From Streptomyces sp. man185 (GTDB lineage Bacteria; Actinomycetota; Actinomycetes; Streptomycetales; Streptomycetaceae): 64,000 nt of DNA. Shown piece after piece: positions 18,422 through 27,297 of the stretch. Below the pieces are notes generated by a model. The model was not told the DNA's origin, searched no databases, and worked only from the letters and a program-made list of their open reading frames with translations. The stretch is from assembly GCA_002551355.1 (NCBI GenBank), contig NTHE01000003.1, positions 62,001 through 126,000 of the forward strand, in the 5' to 3' direction. Each line of letters opens with the position of its first letter. Within the stretch, counting starts at the first letter, position 1. The position numbers and the translations under genes were made by a program.

Positions 18422-18437
18422 GATCTACCGGTAGATC
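18422..18437. promoter_or_regulatory. 16-bp perfect palindrome at the subtilase ribosome-binding position
   Basis: GATCTACCGGTAGATC is perfectly self-complementary and ends 6 bases before the subtilase ATG, occupying the place of the Shine-Dalgarno, which is otherwise absent. It could be a repressor operator, or an RNA hairpin limiting translation. Its TCTAC/GTAGA arms recall the elements near the two secreted nuclease genes. Confidence 0.55.
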
Positions 18438-18443
18438 AGCTGC

Positions 18444-21400
18444 ATGACTTCTTCCCCCTCCTCCGTTCCCGGCCGGGCGAGATCCGCTCGCCCAGGACGC
18501 AGAGCCCTGCTCCTGGCGACCTCGGCGGCCCTCCTGGGCGGCATGCTGGTCCCCTTCGCCGGTGCGGGCACCGCCGGCGCCGCACCCGCACCGGGCGCCG
18601 ACGCCCCACGTTTCGCCCCGCGCACCGAGAGCCACTCCGTCACCCTGATCACCGGTGACGTCGTGCGGTACGTGGACGGCCCCGGCGGCCAGGACACCGT
18701 CACCGTGGACCGCCCCGACGGCGCGAGCGGCGGCGTCCGCATCCAGCAGGCGGGCGAGGACGTGTACGTCCTGCCCGACGAGGCGACCACGCTGATCGCG
18801 GCGGGCACCCTCGACCGCCGGCTGTTCAACGTCTCGGCCCTGGTGCGGATGGGATACGACGACGAGGGCACCGGCTCTGTCCCGCTCATCGCCACCTACC
18901 CGCCCGCGCGCGCCAAGGCCCTGCCCGCCGCCCCGCGCGGCGCGAAGAAGGTCCGCACCCTCGCCTCCATCCACGGGGCCGCACTCAGCGCCGACAAGGA
19001 CGGTGCGCGCACGTTCTGGGATGCCATCACCCGTACCCCGAGCGCGCGTTCACTCGACGGCCAGATCGCCAAGCTCTGGCTGGACGGCCGCTCCGAGACG
19101 CTGCTCGCCGAGTCCGTGCCGCAGGTGAAGGCCCCCGGGGCGTGGGCCGCGGGCTTCGACGGGAAGGGCACCAAGGTCGCCGTCCTGGACACCGGCGTCG
19201 ACGCCGACCACCCGGACGTCAAGGACCGCCTCGTCGGCACCCGCAGCTTCGTCCCGGGCGAGGAGGTCGACGACAAGAACGGCCACGGCACCCACGTCGC
19301 CTCCACCATCGCCGGATCCGGGGCGGCGTCCGACGGCGCGAACAAGGGCGTCGCCCCGGCGGCCGACCTGCTCGTCGGCAAGGTCCTCGGCGACGAGGGC
19401 TCCGGCGCGGACTCCGGGATCATCGAGGCCATGGAGTGGGCGAAGGCCGAAGGGGCCGACGTCGTCTCGATGAGCCTCGGCTCCCCGGTGCCCGACGACG
19501 GCGCCGACCCGATGTCCCAGGCCGTGAACTCCCTCTCGGCGGACGGCGGTCCGCTCTTCGTCATCGCGGCCGGCAACGCGTACGGAGCGGGCACGATCGG
19601 CTCGCCCGGATCGGCGGAGCAGGCGCTCACCATCGCCGCCGTCGACAAGCGGGACGGCCGCGCCGACTTCTCCTCCATGGGTCCGCTCGTCCGCTCCCAC
19701 GGCCTGAAGCCCGACCTGTCGGCCCCCGGCGTAGACATCAACGCCGCCGCCTCGCAGTCCGTCCCCGGCATCGAGGGCATGTACCAGTCGATGTCCGGTA
19801 CGTCGATGGCCACGCCCCATGTCGCGGGCGCCGCAGCCATTCTGAAGCAGCGTCATCCCGACTGGACCGGTCAGCGCATCAAGGGCGCGCTGATGACCTC
19901 GTCCAAGAAGCTGGACGCCTACACCCCGTACGAGCAGGGCACCGGTCGCCTCGATGTGAAGGCGGCCATCGACACGACGATCGAGGCCACCGGATCGGTT
20001 CCCGTCGCCTCCTACGCCTGGCCGCACAGCCCGTCCGACGAGGTCGCCGAGCGCGCCGTCACCTACCGCAACTCCGGCGACACGGACATCACGCTGAACC
20101 TCGCCACCGACACGGAGGAGGCGGCCTACACGCTCTCCACCGACACGCTGACCGTCCCGGCCGGCGGAACCGCCGAGGCGGTGCTGTCGCTGGACCCGGC
20201 GAAGGTCGCCGACGACACCACCTTCTCCGGCCAGGTCGTCGCCACCGACGCGGCGGGCGCGACGGCCGCGCACACCGGCTTCGCGCTCACCAAGGAGAAG
20301 GAGCTGCACGACCTGACGCTCAAGCTCCGCGACCGGTCGGGCGAGCCGATGGACGGCCTGGTCGTCCTCGGCGAGCTGGGCGATCCGCAGCTCGGCCTCG
20401 TCCAGGTCAGCGGCGGCGAGACCACCCTGCGCCTGCCGCCGGGCAACTACACCGCCTGGGCCTCCGTCGACATCGACGGCGACCGCCCCGACTCCAAGGC
20501 CGTCGCGTTCCTCGCGGCCCCCGAGACGATCCTCACCGGCTCCACCACGGTCACCCTCGACGCCTCCAAGGCCCGCAAGGTCAGCGTGCGCACCCCGAAG
20601 GAGACGGAGACCCGCCAGCTCCGCTACGACATGGCGCGCACCGCACCTGACGGCACCGTCCAGCGCGACGCCTACCAAATACCACTGACCTACGACCAGT
20701 TGTGGGCGAGCCCCACCAAGAAGGTGAAGGAGGGCGACTTCAGCTTCCTGACCCGCTGGCGTCAGGGCGAGGAACTGCTCGACGTCGAGGCCGACGGCCG
20801 TGACGTGCCCGTCCACGTCCAGAGCGGTGCGGCGATCGCCGAGGACCGCGGGCAGAAGCTGAAGGCGGTGTACGCGGGCCGGGGCGCACCGGCCGACTAC
20901 CGGGGCGTGAACGCACGCGGCAAGGCTGTCGTCATCACCCGCAGCGCCGGTGTCGCTCCCGCCGAACGCCTCGCGGCCGCGCTGGCCGCCGGGGCCGAGG
21001 CCCTGTTCGTCGTCAACGACGAGCGCGGTGTGGCGATGGAGAGCTACACCCCCTACGGCGAGGAGACCACGATCCCCGTCGCCTCGGTCCAGAAGTCCGC
21101 GGGCGAGGACCTGATCAGGGCCGCGCAGCGCGGCAAGAAGATCGAGATCGACCAGAAGAGGTTCGCGGACTACCTCTACGACCTGGTGGACCGCCACGAC
21201 GGCGCGATCCCCGACCGCTCGCTGGCCTTCGCCCCCTCGCCCCGTCAGCTCGCGGAGGTGGAGAACACCTTCTACGGCCACCGGAAGACGCTCGGCGGCG
21301 GCTACCGCTACGACATCCCGGACTACGGGCCCGGCCTCGGCTTCGAGGAGTACGAGCAGTTCCCGGACGTCCGCACCGAATGGGTCAACCCGCTGCCGGG

Positions 21401-22208
21401 CGACTCGTTCTGGTACGAGAACCACTCGGTCCTCAACGCCGAGCAGTCCGACCGGGCGCACGAGATGCGCAGCGCCGAGCTGGACTACCGGGCGGGCGAG
21501 GACTACCGCGCCGAGTGGTTCGCCCCGGTGACCCGCCCCCGCCTCGGCACCGGCTACTGGGGTCCGTTCCGCACGGTCAACAACGACCTCCAGTTCAACA
21601 TCACGCCGTGGACGGACGCCGGCGCGGGCCACTCCGGCTCGATGCCCGAGAACGAGTACGACACCACCTCGTACGCCTTCTACCAGGGCGACACGGAGCT
21701 GAAGAAGGGTGCGGGCAGGGCCGGTTACATCGGTGATCTCCCGGCCGAGAAGCAGCCCTACCGCCTGGTCATCGACTCGCGGCGCGACGCGGAGACCTGG
21801 AAGACGTCGACCCGTACGCACTCCGAGTGGGGCTTCGTCTCCGGTGCGCCGGCCGAGGGCGGCCCCCACCAGGCCGACATCCCGATGCTCCAGCTGGACT
21901 ACGCCGTCGACACCGACCTGGCCGGCGACGTCCGGGCCGGGCGCACGACGGAGATCGGCCTCACCTCCGGCACCCAGGAATGGCTGCCGGGCGCGGTGAA
22001 GGCGAACAAGGCTTCGCTGTCGGTCAGTTACGACGACGGCAAGCACTGGTCCAAGGCGGACCTCCGCAAGAAGAGGACCGGCGAGTGGATCGCGAAGTTC
22101 CGCACCCCGTCGAAGGGAGCGGCCTCGGTCTCGCTCAAGGCACACGCGGAGGGCCCCGGCGGGCTCGTCGTCGACCAGGAGATCATCCGGGCCTTCGGCC
22201 TGAAGTGA
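18444..22208 (+). CDS. secreted S8-family serine protease (subtilase), 1254 aa
   Basis: Secreted subtilisin-like protease. A signal peptide (about 1-50) has an RR-containing basic region, a hydrophobic ALLLATSAALLGGMLVPF stretch and an AGAAPA cleavage region. A propeptide-like segment of about 150 residues follows. The catalytic domain has Asp249 (AVLDTGVD), His281 (GHGTHVAS), oxyanion Asn378 (AAGN) and Ser454 (SGTSMATPHVAGAAA). More than 700 residues follow, read as beta-rich and PA-like domains (YAGRGAPADYRGVNARGKAV resembles a PA insert) of unknown binding role. No LPXTG or membrane anchor is seen. A perfect 16-bp palindrome sits at the ribosome-binding position, and a terminator follows. 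Confidence 0.92.
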   Translation: MTSSPSSVPGRARSARPGRRALLLATSAALLGGMLVPFAGAGTAGAAPAPGADAPRFAPRTESHSVTLITGDVVRYVDGPGGQDTVTVDRPDGASGGVRIQQAGEDVYVLPDEATTLIAAGTLDRRLFNVSALVRMGYDDEGTGSVPLIATYPPARAKALPAAPRGAKKVRTLASIHGAALSADKDGARTFWDAITRTPSARSLDGQIAKLWLDGRSETLLAESVPQVKAPGAWAAGFDGKGTKVAVLDTGVDADHPDVKDRLVGTRSFVPGEEVDDKNGHGTHVASTIAGSGAASDGANKGVAPAADLLVGKVLGDEGSGADSGIIEAMEWAKAEGADVVSMSLGSPVPDDGADPMSQAVNSLSADGGPLFVIAAGNAYGAGTIGSPGSAEQALTIAAVDKRDGRADFSSMGPLVRSHGLKPDLSAPGVDINAAASQSVPGIEGMYQSMSGTSMATPHVAGAAAILKQRHPDWTGQRIKGALMTSSKKLDAYTPYEQGTGRLDVKAAIDTTIEATGSVPVASYAWPHSPSDEVAERAVTYRNSGDTDITLNLATDTEEAAYTLSTDTLTVPAGGTAEAVLSLDPAKVADDTTFSGQVVATDAAGATAAHTGFALTKEKELHDLTLKLRDRSGEPMDGLVVLGELGDPQLGLVQVSGGETTLRLPPGNYTAWASVDIDGDRPDSKAVAFLAAPETILTGSTTVTLDASKARKVSVRTPKETETRQLRYDMARTAPDGTVQRDAYQIPLTYDQLWASPTKKVKEGDFSFLTRWRQGEELLDVEADGRDVPVHVQSGAAIAEDRGQKLKAVYAGRGAPADYRGVNARGKAVVITRSAGVAPAERLAAALAAGAEALFVVNDERGVAMESYTPYGEETTIPVASVQKSAGEDLIRAAQRGKKIEIDQKRFADYLYDLVDRHDGAIPDRSLAFAPSPRQLAEVENTFYGHRKTLGGGYRYDIPDYGPGLGFEEYEQFPDVRTEWVNPLPGDSFWYENHSVLNAEQSDRAHEMRSAELDYRAGEDYRAEWFAPVTRPRLGTGYWGPFRTVNNDLQFNITPWTDAGAGHSGSMPENEYDTTSYAFYQGDTELKKGAGRAGYIGDLPAEKQPYRLVIDSRRDAETWKTSTRTHSEWGFVSGAPAEGGPHQADIPMLQLDYAVDTDLAGDVRAGRTTEIGLTSGTQEWLPGAVKANKASLSVSYDDGKHWSKADLRKKRTGEWIAKFRTPSKGAASVSLKAHAEGPGGLVVDQEIIRAFGLK

Positions 22209-22218
22209 CCTTCTGAAA

Positions 22219-22254
22219 CCGGGTCCCGCACTTCCGGGGGAGTGCGGGGCCCGG
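22219..22254. terminator. bidirectional terminator between subtilase and DUF3626 genes
   Basis: CCGGGTCCCGCACT / AGTGCGGGGCCCGG arms (14 bp with one G-T) around an 8-base loop lie in the 50-bp gap between two convergent genes. Serves either strand. Confidence 0.75.
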
Positions 22255-22258
22255 TGCG

Positions 22259-23125
22259 TCAGCCCCCGGCCGCAACGACCGCGGGCGCCCGTCCGAAACG
22301 GGCCAGCAGATGCCAGACCCGCTTCAGGTCCTGCGCATCGTGCAGGCCGGCCCGTACCGCGTCGCCGATGATCCGGGCGTCCAGCCACCCGTCGACCGCC
22401 AGCATCGAGCCGAGGGCCACGAACTCGGGCCCCCGGTAGCCGGGATGGAGCCGCAGCTCCTCCACGGAGAGCCGGAACCCGGGGTGCCACTCGACGGGGC
22501 ACGGCAGCCGGTGGGCCGCCGCCTCCACCTCCGTACCCCGGAACACCGGATCCAGGACCAGCGCCTCCACGTCCCCGTCGAGCCGGACCGGGGCGTGGAT
22601 CTGCGCCTCGATGTAGTCGTCCAGGGCGTCTCGGTGGTCCGCCGCCGCCAGCTCGACCAGTCCCGACATCCGGGCGGCGACCCCGAAGTGCACGGGCTCC
22701 GTGGCGCTGTCCGGATAGCAGAACGTGGCCGCGGCGAGGACGTCCGCCGCCAGCCTGAAATGCGCGGACCCGAACCGGGGCGCGCCGCCGAACGGGTTCC
22801 GCCGGACGTCCAGTGCCCCGTAGACGGGCCGCTCGTCCGCCCCGGCCCGGTCGTACGCGCCGCCGAAGATCCGGCTCTCCCAGCGCCACCGCTCACCGCC
22901 GGGGTACGCGGTGAGCCCGCCGTTGCCGGTGCCGGTCACGAACTGGGAGACGTACAGACCGTCCTCGCCCAGCCGCTCCAGGATCGGCCGCCCCGCCACC
23001 GTACGGTCGGGGTGGAAGCTCAGGGTGACGCCCGTCCCGGCCCTCAGCGGATCACCCGAGGACAGCGACGCGACGTGCGCCAGCGCCCGCCTGCGGAACG
23101 GGGAGAGCGGGGGATCGGGGTTCAT
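22259..23125 (-). CDS. DUF3626 family protein
   Basis: About 288 aa cytoplasmic protein resembling DUF3626 proteins of bacteria. Recognisable stretches are FVTGTGNGGLTAYPGGERWRWE, PVYGALDVRRNPFGGAPRFGS and DDYIEAQIHAPVRL, with several conserved His/Asp/Glu residues. No signal peptide or membrane segment. The family looks enzymatic but has no established reaction. The ATG at MNPDP was chosen. An upstream in-frame start 12 codons earlier would run into the promoter of the divergent gene. The 74-bp gap to the next gene must hold both promoters. Confidence 0.65.
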   Translation of the reverse strand: MNPDPPLSPFRRRALAHVASLSSGDPLRAGTGVTLSFHPDRTVAGRPILERLGEDGLYVSQFVTGTGNGGLTAYPGGERWRWESRIFGGAYDRAGADERPVYGALDVRRNPFGGAPRFGSAHFRLAADVLAAATFCYPDSATEPVHFGVAARMSGLVELAAADHRDALDDYIEAQIHAPVRLDGDVEALVLDPVFRGTEVEAAAHRLPCPVEWHPGFRLSVEELRLHPGYRGPEFVALGSMLAVDGWLDARIIGDAVRAGLHDAQDLKRVWHLLARFGRAPAVVAAGG

Positions 23126-23199
23126 CGCGCCAGTGTGCCCGGACGGCGTCCGGGGGTGCACGTGAATAGCCGCGCCGTCCGGTGCGGTTGGATGAGCCC

Positions 23200-23871
23200 A
23201 TGAGCGTTCACGACGTGGCCCGCACGCTGCCGGGCATATCCGCCCTTACCGACCTCTGCCGTTCCCTGGCGATGCTCGACGCGATCCTGTGCCCCGAGTG
23301 GGACCACCGCTGGCACGGCTTCGACTCCCAGTGGTCGCCGACCGAGGCGATGGCCTCCATGCAGGACGGGGCGGGCGGGGAGTACTCCATCGTCTTCTCC
23401 GCCGACGGCGCCTACGCGCGCGGTTTCGACCACGAGTCGCCGATGAGCCCGTACGTGGACGACGTCCCCTGGCCCGGGGTGCTCGACGAAGTGCCCGCCG
23501 TGTTCCGGCGCTACGTGGACGAGCCGTCGTTCAGCGACGAGTTCGGGATGCCCGTCGTCACCGCCTGCCTCTGGCGCGAGAGCGGGGACGACCGCTGGCG
23601 GGCGGGGGCCGTGGAGTTTCCGGAGGACGGGGAGGACTCCGACGGTGCGGACGGGCTCTTCCAGCTCCTCGTCATCGGGACGCCCGAGTCGTACCAGGAG
23701 TGGGCCGAGGACTACTTCGAGAGGGCCGTCGACCTCGAAGCCGTACGCCATGTCTACGCGCTGCGACCGCTGACGGACGAGGTCGTCGCCGCGATCAATC
23801 CGGAGCGCGTACCCGCCGAACTGGCCGAGGACATCAAGGAGATCGGGTACCCGGTCGGCGCGGGGGAGTGA
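23200..23871 (+). CDS. hypothetical acidic cytoplasmic protein
   Basis: 223 aa, strongly acidic and tryptophan/tyrosine rich (WDHRWHGFDSQWSP, WPGVLDEVPAVFRRYVDEPSF). No signal peptide, membrane segment or known catalytic motif is seen. It has the look of single-domain immunity-like or nucleic-acid-mimic proteins (SUKH-type acidic surfaces) that are common in Streptomyces, but I do not recognise a family. The ATG at MSVHD is preferred. Divergent from the DUF3626 gene. Confidence 0.6.
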   Translation: MSVHDVARTLPGISALTDLCRSLAMLDAILCPEWDHRWHGFDSQWSPTEAMASMQDGAGGEYSIVFSADGAYARGFDHESPMSPYVDDVPWPGVLDEVPAVFRRYVDEPSFSDEFGMPVVTACLWRESGDDRWRAGAVEFPEDGEDSDGADGLFQLLVIGTPESYQEWAEDYFERAVDLEAVRHVYALRPLTDEVVAAINPERVPAELAEDIKEIGYPVGAGE

Positions 23872-23961
23872 GCCGGTGAGCGCTCCGGGGCGGGTAGTGG
23901 ACCATCGCGTAGAAGCACACACGGTGACGCTACCGGGCCGGCCCCCGGGGGCAGCCCGGCA

Positions 23962-24023
23962 GGCCCGGGCGGGGCTCTCCTCCTCCTCCCCCCCCCCGCG
24001 TTCGGGAGGGCCCCGCCCGGGCC
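23962..24023. terminator. bidirectional terminator with 14-bp perfect stem
   Basis: GGCCCGGGCGGGGC pairs perfectly with GCCCCGCCCGGGCC, with inner CTCC/GGAG pairs and a pyrimidine-rich loop (runs of CTC and C). Lies between the convergent hypothetical gene and the amidase gene. Confidence 0.75.
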
Positions 24024-24028
24024 CGTGC

Positions 24029-25582
24029 TCACTTTCCGCTCTGCAGGGCCTTCCACGTGGCCGGGCCCACCTGGCCGTCGACGCCCAGCTTGCGGGTCGT
24101 CTGGTAGGTGCGCACCGCCGTCTCCGTGGTCGGGCCGAAGCCGCCGTCCACGCCCACGGTGCTGCCGAGCGCCGCCGTCAGGGACCGCTGGAGCCGCTTG
24201 ACCGCGTCGCCCGAGCTGCCCTGCTTCAGCAGCGGGGTCGTGCCGGCCGACAGCAGGGCCGTCCAGGTCTTCGGGCCGACCGTCCCGTCGGCGCCCAGGG
24301 AGCGGGCCCGCTGGAACGCCTCCACTGCGCTCTTCGTGGTCGGGCCGAACCGGCCGTCCACCGTGCCCGGCTGGTACTTCTGCTCGGTCAGCAGCTTCTG
24401 TACGGCGGTCACCTGCGGGCCCGACGAGCCGGACTGCTGGGTGGAGTAGAGGGGGAACGTCAGACCGTCGCCGCCCGTGCCCGGGTCACCGCCGATCAGC
24501 TCCATGTAGTAGTTCCAGTCCCAGTTGGGGCCGGGGTCGGTGTGGTCGTTGCCGGGCACCTCGCTGTGGCCGACGATGTGCGCCCGGTCCTTCGGGATGC
24601 CGAACTTCGCGCTGAGGTGCGAGGTCAGCGCGGCCGACGAGCGGTACATCGCGTCGGTGAACCACGCCGGCTCGTCGACCCATCCCTCGTGCTCGATCCC
24701 GACGGACGAGGCGTTGGCGCTGCGCGCGTGCCACGCCGTGTCCTTGTCCCGGACCGTCTGGGTGACCTCACCGTCCGAGGAACGGATCACATAGTGGGCG
24801 CTGACCTGGGACGCCGGGTTCTGGAACCAGCTGATGGAACCCGCGTACGAGCCCTGGGTGACATGCACGACCACCTTGTCCACGGTCGCCGTACGGTTGA
24901 CGGCGAAGTTCGCGGAGTTGGCGGGCACCCAGCGAGCCGAGGGGTAGTCCTCGCTCTGCGCGTAGACGTCGGACGCCGACAGCGCGTCCTTGTCCGGGGC
25001 GACCGGCCGCGAGGGCACGAGCACCTCCTCGCCGCCGGCCACCGTCGCGGCCACGCCTTCGGCGAGGAACGTGAACACCGCGTCCGCGTACAGCGCCGCG
25101 GTCGGCTCCTCGGCGGCGCTGTAGCGGGCCACCGCCGGATACCAGGCGTTCACGTCCCGGCGCTCGGCGGCGTCCAGGCCCAGCGCGTCGGCGTGGTCGC
25201 GCAGGACGGCCGCTCCGCCGAGGATGTTGGCCGTCGTGTCCCGGCGCAGCCGGGCCGCGCTCTCGCCGGTCAGTTCGGCGGCCTTCTCCAGGGACCGGTT
25301 GGCGGGGTTGCTCGCCAGGTGCATCACGCCGTAGCCGTTCGCCTGGCTGGGCTCTCCGCCATGACCGTTCAGCCGGGACTCGCCGTAGCCGACGGCGGCC
25401 AGCAGATCGCGGGGTACGCCGTATTCCTGGGACGCTTCGGCGAAGGCGCGGTTCATCGGGTCGGCCGTGTCCGCCCGAGGGGCGGCGTTCGCCGGGTGCC
25501 CGGTGGCGAGGAGGGCCGTGGCGGTGAGGGCGGCCACGGCACAGGCACGGGCCCGGGTTCGGGCGGCGGTGCGGAGGGGCAT
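24029..25582 (-). CDS. secreted N-acetylmuramoyl-L-alanine amidase with two peptidoglycan-binding domains
   Basis: 517 aa secreted cell-wall hydrolase. Signal peptide (about 1-32, ending ANA-AP), then a lysozyme/SLT-like helical domain (LLAAVGYGESRLNG, about 50-190). Next is an amidase_2 domain (VDKVVVHVTQGSY, GIEHEGW, HIVGHSEVPGNDHTDPGPNW) with Zn ligands His, His and Asp. Two C-terminal PG_binding_1 repeats each contain a VDGxFGPTTxxAVxxxQ motif. AGGAG lies 6 bases before the ATG. The transcript leader contains an intrinsic-terminator hairpin, suggesting attenuation (see the separate entry). Confidence 0.9.
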   Translation of the reverse strand: MPLRTAARTRARACAVAALTATALLATGHPANAAPRADTADPMNRAFAEASQEYGVPRDLLAAVGYGESRLNGHGGEPSQANGYGVMHLASNPANRSLEKAAELTGESAARLRRDTTANILGGAAVLRDHADALGLDAAERRDVNAWYPAVARYSAAEEPTAALYADAVFTFLAEGVAATVAGGEEVLVPSRPVAPDKDALSASDVYAQSEDYPSARWVPANSANFAVNRTATVDKVVVHVTQGSYAGSISWFQNPASQVSAHYVIRSSDGEVTQTVRDKDTAWHARSANASSVGIEHEGWVDEPAWFTDAMYRSSAALTSHLSAKFGIPKDRAHIVGHSEVPGNDHTDPGPNWDWNYYMELIGGDPGTGGDGLTFPLYSTQQSGSSGPQVTAVQKLLTEQKYQPGTVDGRFGPTTKSAVEAFQRARSLGADGTVGPKTWTALLSAGTTPLLKQGSSGDAVKRLQRSLTAALGSTVGVDGGFGPTTETAVRTYQTTRKLGVDGQVGPATWKALQSGK

Positions 25583-25608
25583 GGGGGCTCCTGCTCTGTC
25601 GGTGGACG

Positions 25609-25641
25609 AAAAAAGCCCTCGGGCCCGGGTGGGCCAGAGGG
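25609..25641 (-). terminator. terminator-type hairpin in the leader of the amidase gene (attenuator/riboswitch expression platform candidate)
   Basis: On the minus strand CCCTCTGGCCC pairs with GGGCCCGAGGG (10 of 11 bp) around an ACCC loop. Six Ts follow at 25614-25609. The T tract ends 27 bases before the amidase start, downstream of a complete terminator of the previous gene, so it belongs to the amidase leader. About 110 bases of leader upstream also form a hairpin (GTTGCC/GGCAAC flanked by GCAG/CTGC, near 25691-25724). The arrangement fits premature termination control. No aptamer family could be assigned by eye. Confidence 0.7.
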
Positions 25642-25750
25642 ATACCGATCCCGGCCAGGCTATCGACCTGAGCGGAGCATGACAAAGAGGCAGGTTGCCG
25701 ATCCTGGTGGCAACATCCTGCAAATTCAGGGCAGTTGGCTGAACGCTGGG

Positions 25751-25783
25751 CCTGTCGGGTGACGTTGAGTGTCACCCGACAGG
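25751..25783 (-). terminator. terminator after the nitroreductase gene
   Basis: Perfect 13-bp stem CCTGTCGGGTGAC / GTCACCCGACAGG with a 7-base loop, 32 bases beyond the nitroreductase stop. It separates that transcript from the amidase leader. Confidence 0.8.
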
Positions 25784-25815
25784 GGTGTCGGCACCGGTTG
25801 ACGCCGGGCCGGGCG

Positions 25816-26547
25816 CTACCAGCGGTCGCGGTGGATGACGTCCGCCACCGGGCGCCGCCGGACGGGACCGAAGTTGCCGGCGGGCCACCCCACCGGAACG
25901 GCGGCGAACGTCGCCATGTCCTCCGGGATGCCCAGCTCCTTCTTCCACTCCTGCTCCAGCATCAGATGCCAGATGGTGATGTTCGCCGCGAGCCCCAGCC
26001 CCCGGGCCGCGAGCAGCAGGTTCTGCACCCCCGGGTAGACGCAGGAGCCCTCGGCCAGCGCCTGGAAGCGCGTCTGCGTGTCCATCATGTGCTGCGTGCC
26101 CGCCGGTCCGAGCGCCTGGGCCGAGGCCGCCAGACCCTCCTCGTCCAGGCGCGGCTCGGGGAACCGGTAGCACGGGATGATCAGCACCGGGGTGTCGGCG
26201 AAGTGGTCGCGCTGATGCTCGATCGCCGCGACCATCCGGCCGTACGCCGCCTCGTCCATGCCCTCGGGGGCGTACTTCCCGGTCGTCGCCAGATACGCGT
26301 CCACGCATCGCTTCCACAGCGGGGCGAGCCGCGCCATCACCTGGCGGTCGGTCACCACCACGTATTCGTAACACTGCATGTTGCCGCCGCTGGGTCCCCA
26401 GACGGCGGCCTGTATCAGCTGCTCGACCGTCTCCTCCGGCACCGGGTCCGGCTTGAGGCGGCGCATGGCGCGCATGGTGGACATGGTGTCGAAGAGGGCG
26501 GGGCCGCCGAGGGCGGACGGGTCGGCCTGGACTGTTTCCATGGTCAT
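25816..26547 (-). CDS. nitroreductase family protein (FMN-dependent)
   Basis: 243 aa NAD(P)H-flavin oxidoreductase of the nitroreductase fold. It has STMRAMRRLKPDPVP (FMN phosphate contact region), AAVWGPSGGNMQCYEYVVV, and GSCVYPGVQNLLLAARGLGLAANITIW, the family core near the FMN site. Members reduce nitro compounds, quinones or flavins. Divergent from a TetR gene, with a perfect TetR-type operator between, so induction by the TetR ligand is likely. Two ATG codons two residues apart (26547, 26541) are both possible starts. Confidence 0.82.
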   Translation of the reverse strand: MTMETVQADPSALGGPALFDTMSTMRAMRRLKPDPVPEETVEQLIQAAVWGPSGGNMQCYEYVVVTDRQVMARLAPLWKRCVDAYLATTGKYAPEGMDEAAYGRMVAAIEHQRDHFADTPVLIIPCYRFPEPRLDEEGLAASAQALGPAGTQHMMDTQTRFQALAEGSCVYPGVQNLLLAARGLGLAANITIWHLMLEQEWKKELGIPEDMATFAAVPVGWPAGNFGPVRRRPVADVIHRDRW

Positions 26548-26654
26548 GATCGCGGAGTTTACGGTCCGGGCCGGTGCATCGTAAGGGTCGGACCGGAGTC
26601 CTCTCACCGTCGCCGCCGTGCGATGCCCCGTGGAAGCGAGTGCGTCTGCCGTAC

Positions 26655-26676
26655 AATGACTGACCAGTCAGTCATT
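26655..26676. promoter_or_regulatory. TetR-type operator between nitroreductase and TetR genes
   Basis: Perfect inverted repeat with arms AATGACTGAC and GTCAGTCATT and a 2-bp spacer, 18 bases before the TetR start codon. A TACAAT -10-like hexamer overlaps its left end (26653-26658), so occupancy would block transcription of the regulator and probably of the divergent gene. The repeat TGACTGACCAGTCAGTCA type is common for TetR proteins. Confidence 0.8.
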
Positions 26677-26694
26677 TGATGGAGGGCTCACGAA

Positions 26695-27297
26695 ATGGCC
26701 AAGAGAGTCGACTCGGTGGCGCGCCGGCACATGATCCTTAAGGCCGCCGTGCGGGTGTTCGCCCGGCAGGGGTTCGCCGCGACGCGGGTGGACGACGTAG
26801 CCGCGGAAGCGGGCGTCGCCAAGGGCAGCGTCTACCTGTACTTCGACAGCCGGGACGCCTTGCTCGTGGCCGCATTCGAGGAGTACGCGGCGCATTCACA
26901 GGCGGTGATCCAGCAGGCCCGCGGGGGTGCGGGGGACGGGCTGGAGCGGCTCGCCTCGCTGGTGCGGTCGGTGGTGGACATGGTCGCGGCGGAACCCGAG
27001 CTCGCCCGGATCCTCGTCGACCTGTGGGCCGCCCGGCGGCAGGGGGAGGCCTCCGGGGTGGACGTCCCGGCCGTGTACCGCGAGTACCGCGCGGTGATCG
27101 CCGAGCTGCTCGCGGACGCCGAGGCCGAGGGGATCTCCCGCGCGGGAGTGGGCGAAGGCCATGCGGCCGTCGTCGTCGGGGCGATCGAGGGCTGCGTGCT
27201 GCAGTGGATCGTCGATCCCGCGCTGCCGATCGCGGAGCTGGCGGCGCCGATCGTCGACGTATGCGTCGAGGGACTGCGCCGCAGGGGTGCGGCGTGA
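26695..27297 (+). CDS. TetR-family transcriptional regulator
   Basis: 200 aa repressor. The N-terminal helix-turn-helix (ILKAAVRVFARQGFAATRVDDVAAEAG, then AKGSVYLYFDSRDALL) is classical TetR, with a helical ligand domain after. GGAGG precedes the ATG by 11 bases. It sits behind a perfect 10-bp-arm operator, so autoregulation is likely. Translationally coupled (GTGA overlap) to the next gene, a small membrane protein. The ligand is unknown. The neighbours suggest an electrophile or aromatic compound handled by the nitroreductase. Confidence 0.9.
   Translation: MAKRVDSVARRHMILKAAVRVFARQGFAATRVDDVAAEAGVAKGSVYLYFDSRDALLVAAFEEYAAHSQAVIQQARGGAGDGLERLASLVRSVVDMVAAEPELARILVDLWAARRQGEASGVDVPAVYREYRAVIAELLADAEAEGISRAGVGEGHAAVVVGAIEGCVLQWIVDPALPIAELAAPIVDVCVEGLRRRGAA

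Noticed and set aside
19050..22889. 1279-residue open frame antisense to the subtilase
   Set aside because: It is composed of repetitive Gly/Arg/Val-rich sequence with no domain, and the opposite strand carries a complete subtilase with catalytic triad. Long antisense frames are expected at this GC content.
25583..25750. firm assignment of the amidase leader to the ydaO c-di-AMP riboswitch
   Set aside because: The conserved ydaO core could not be aligned by eye, so only a terminator-type attenuator is claimed.
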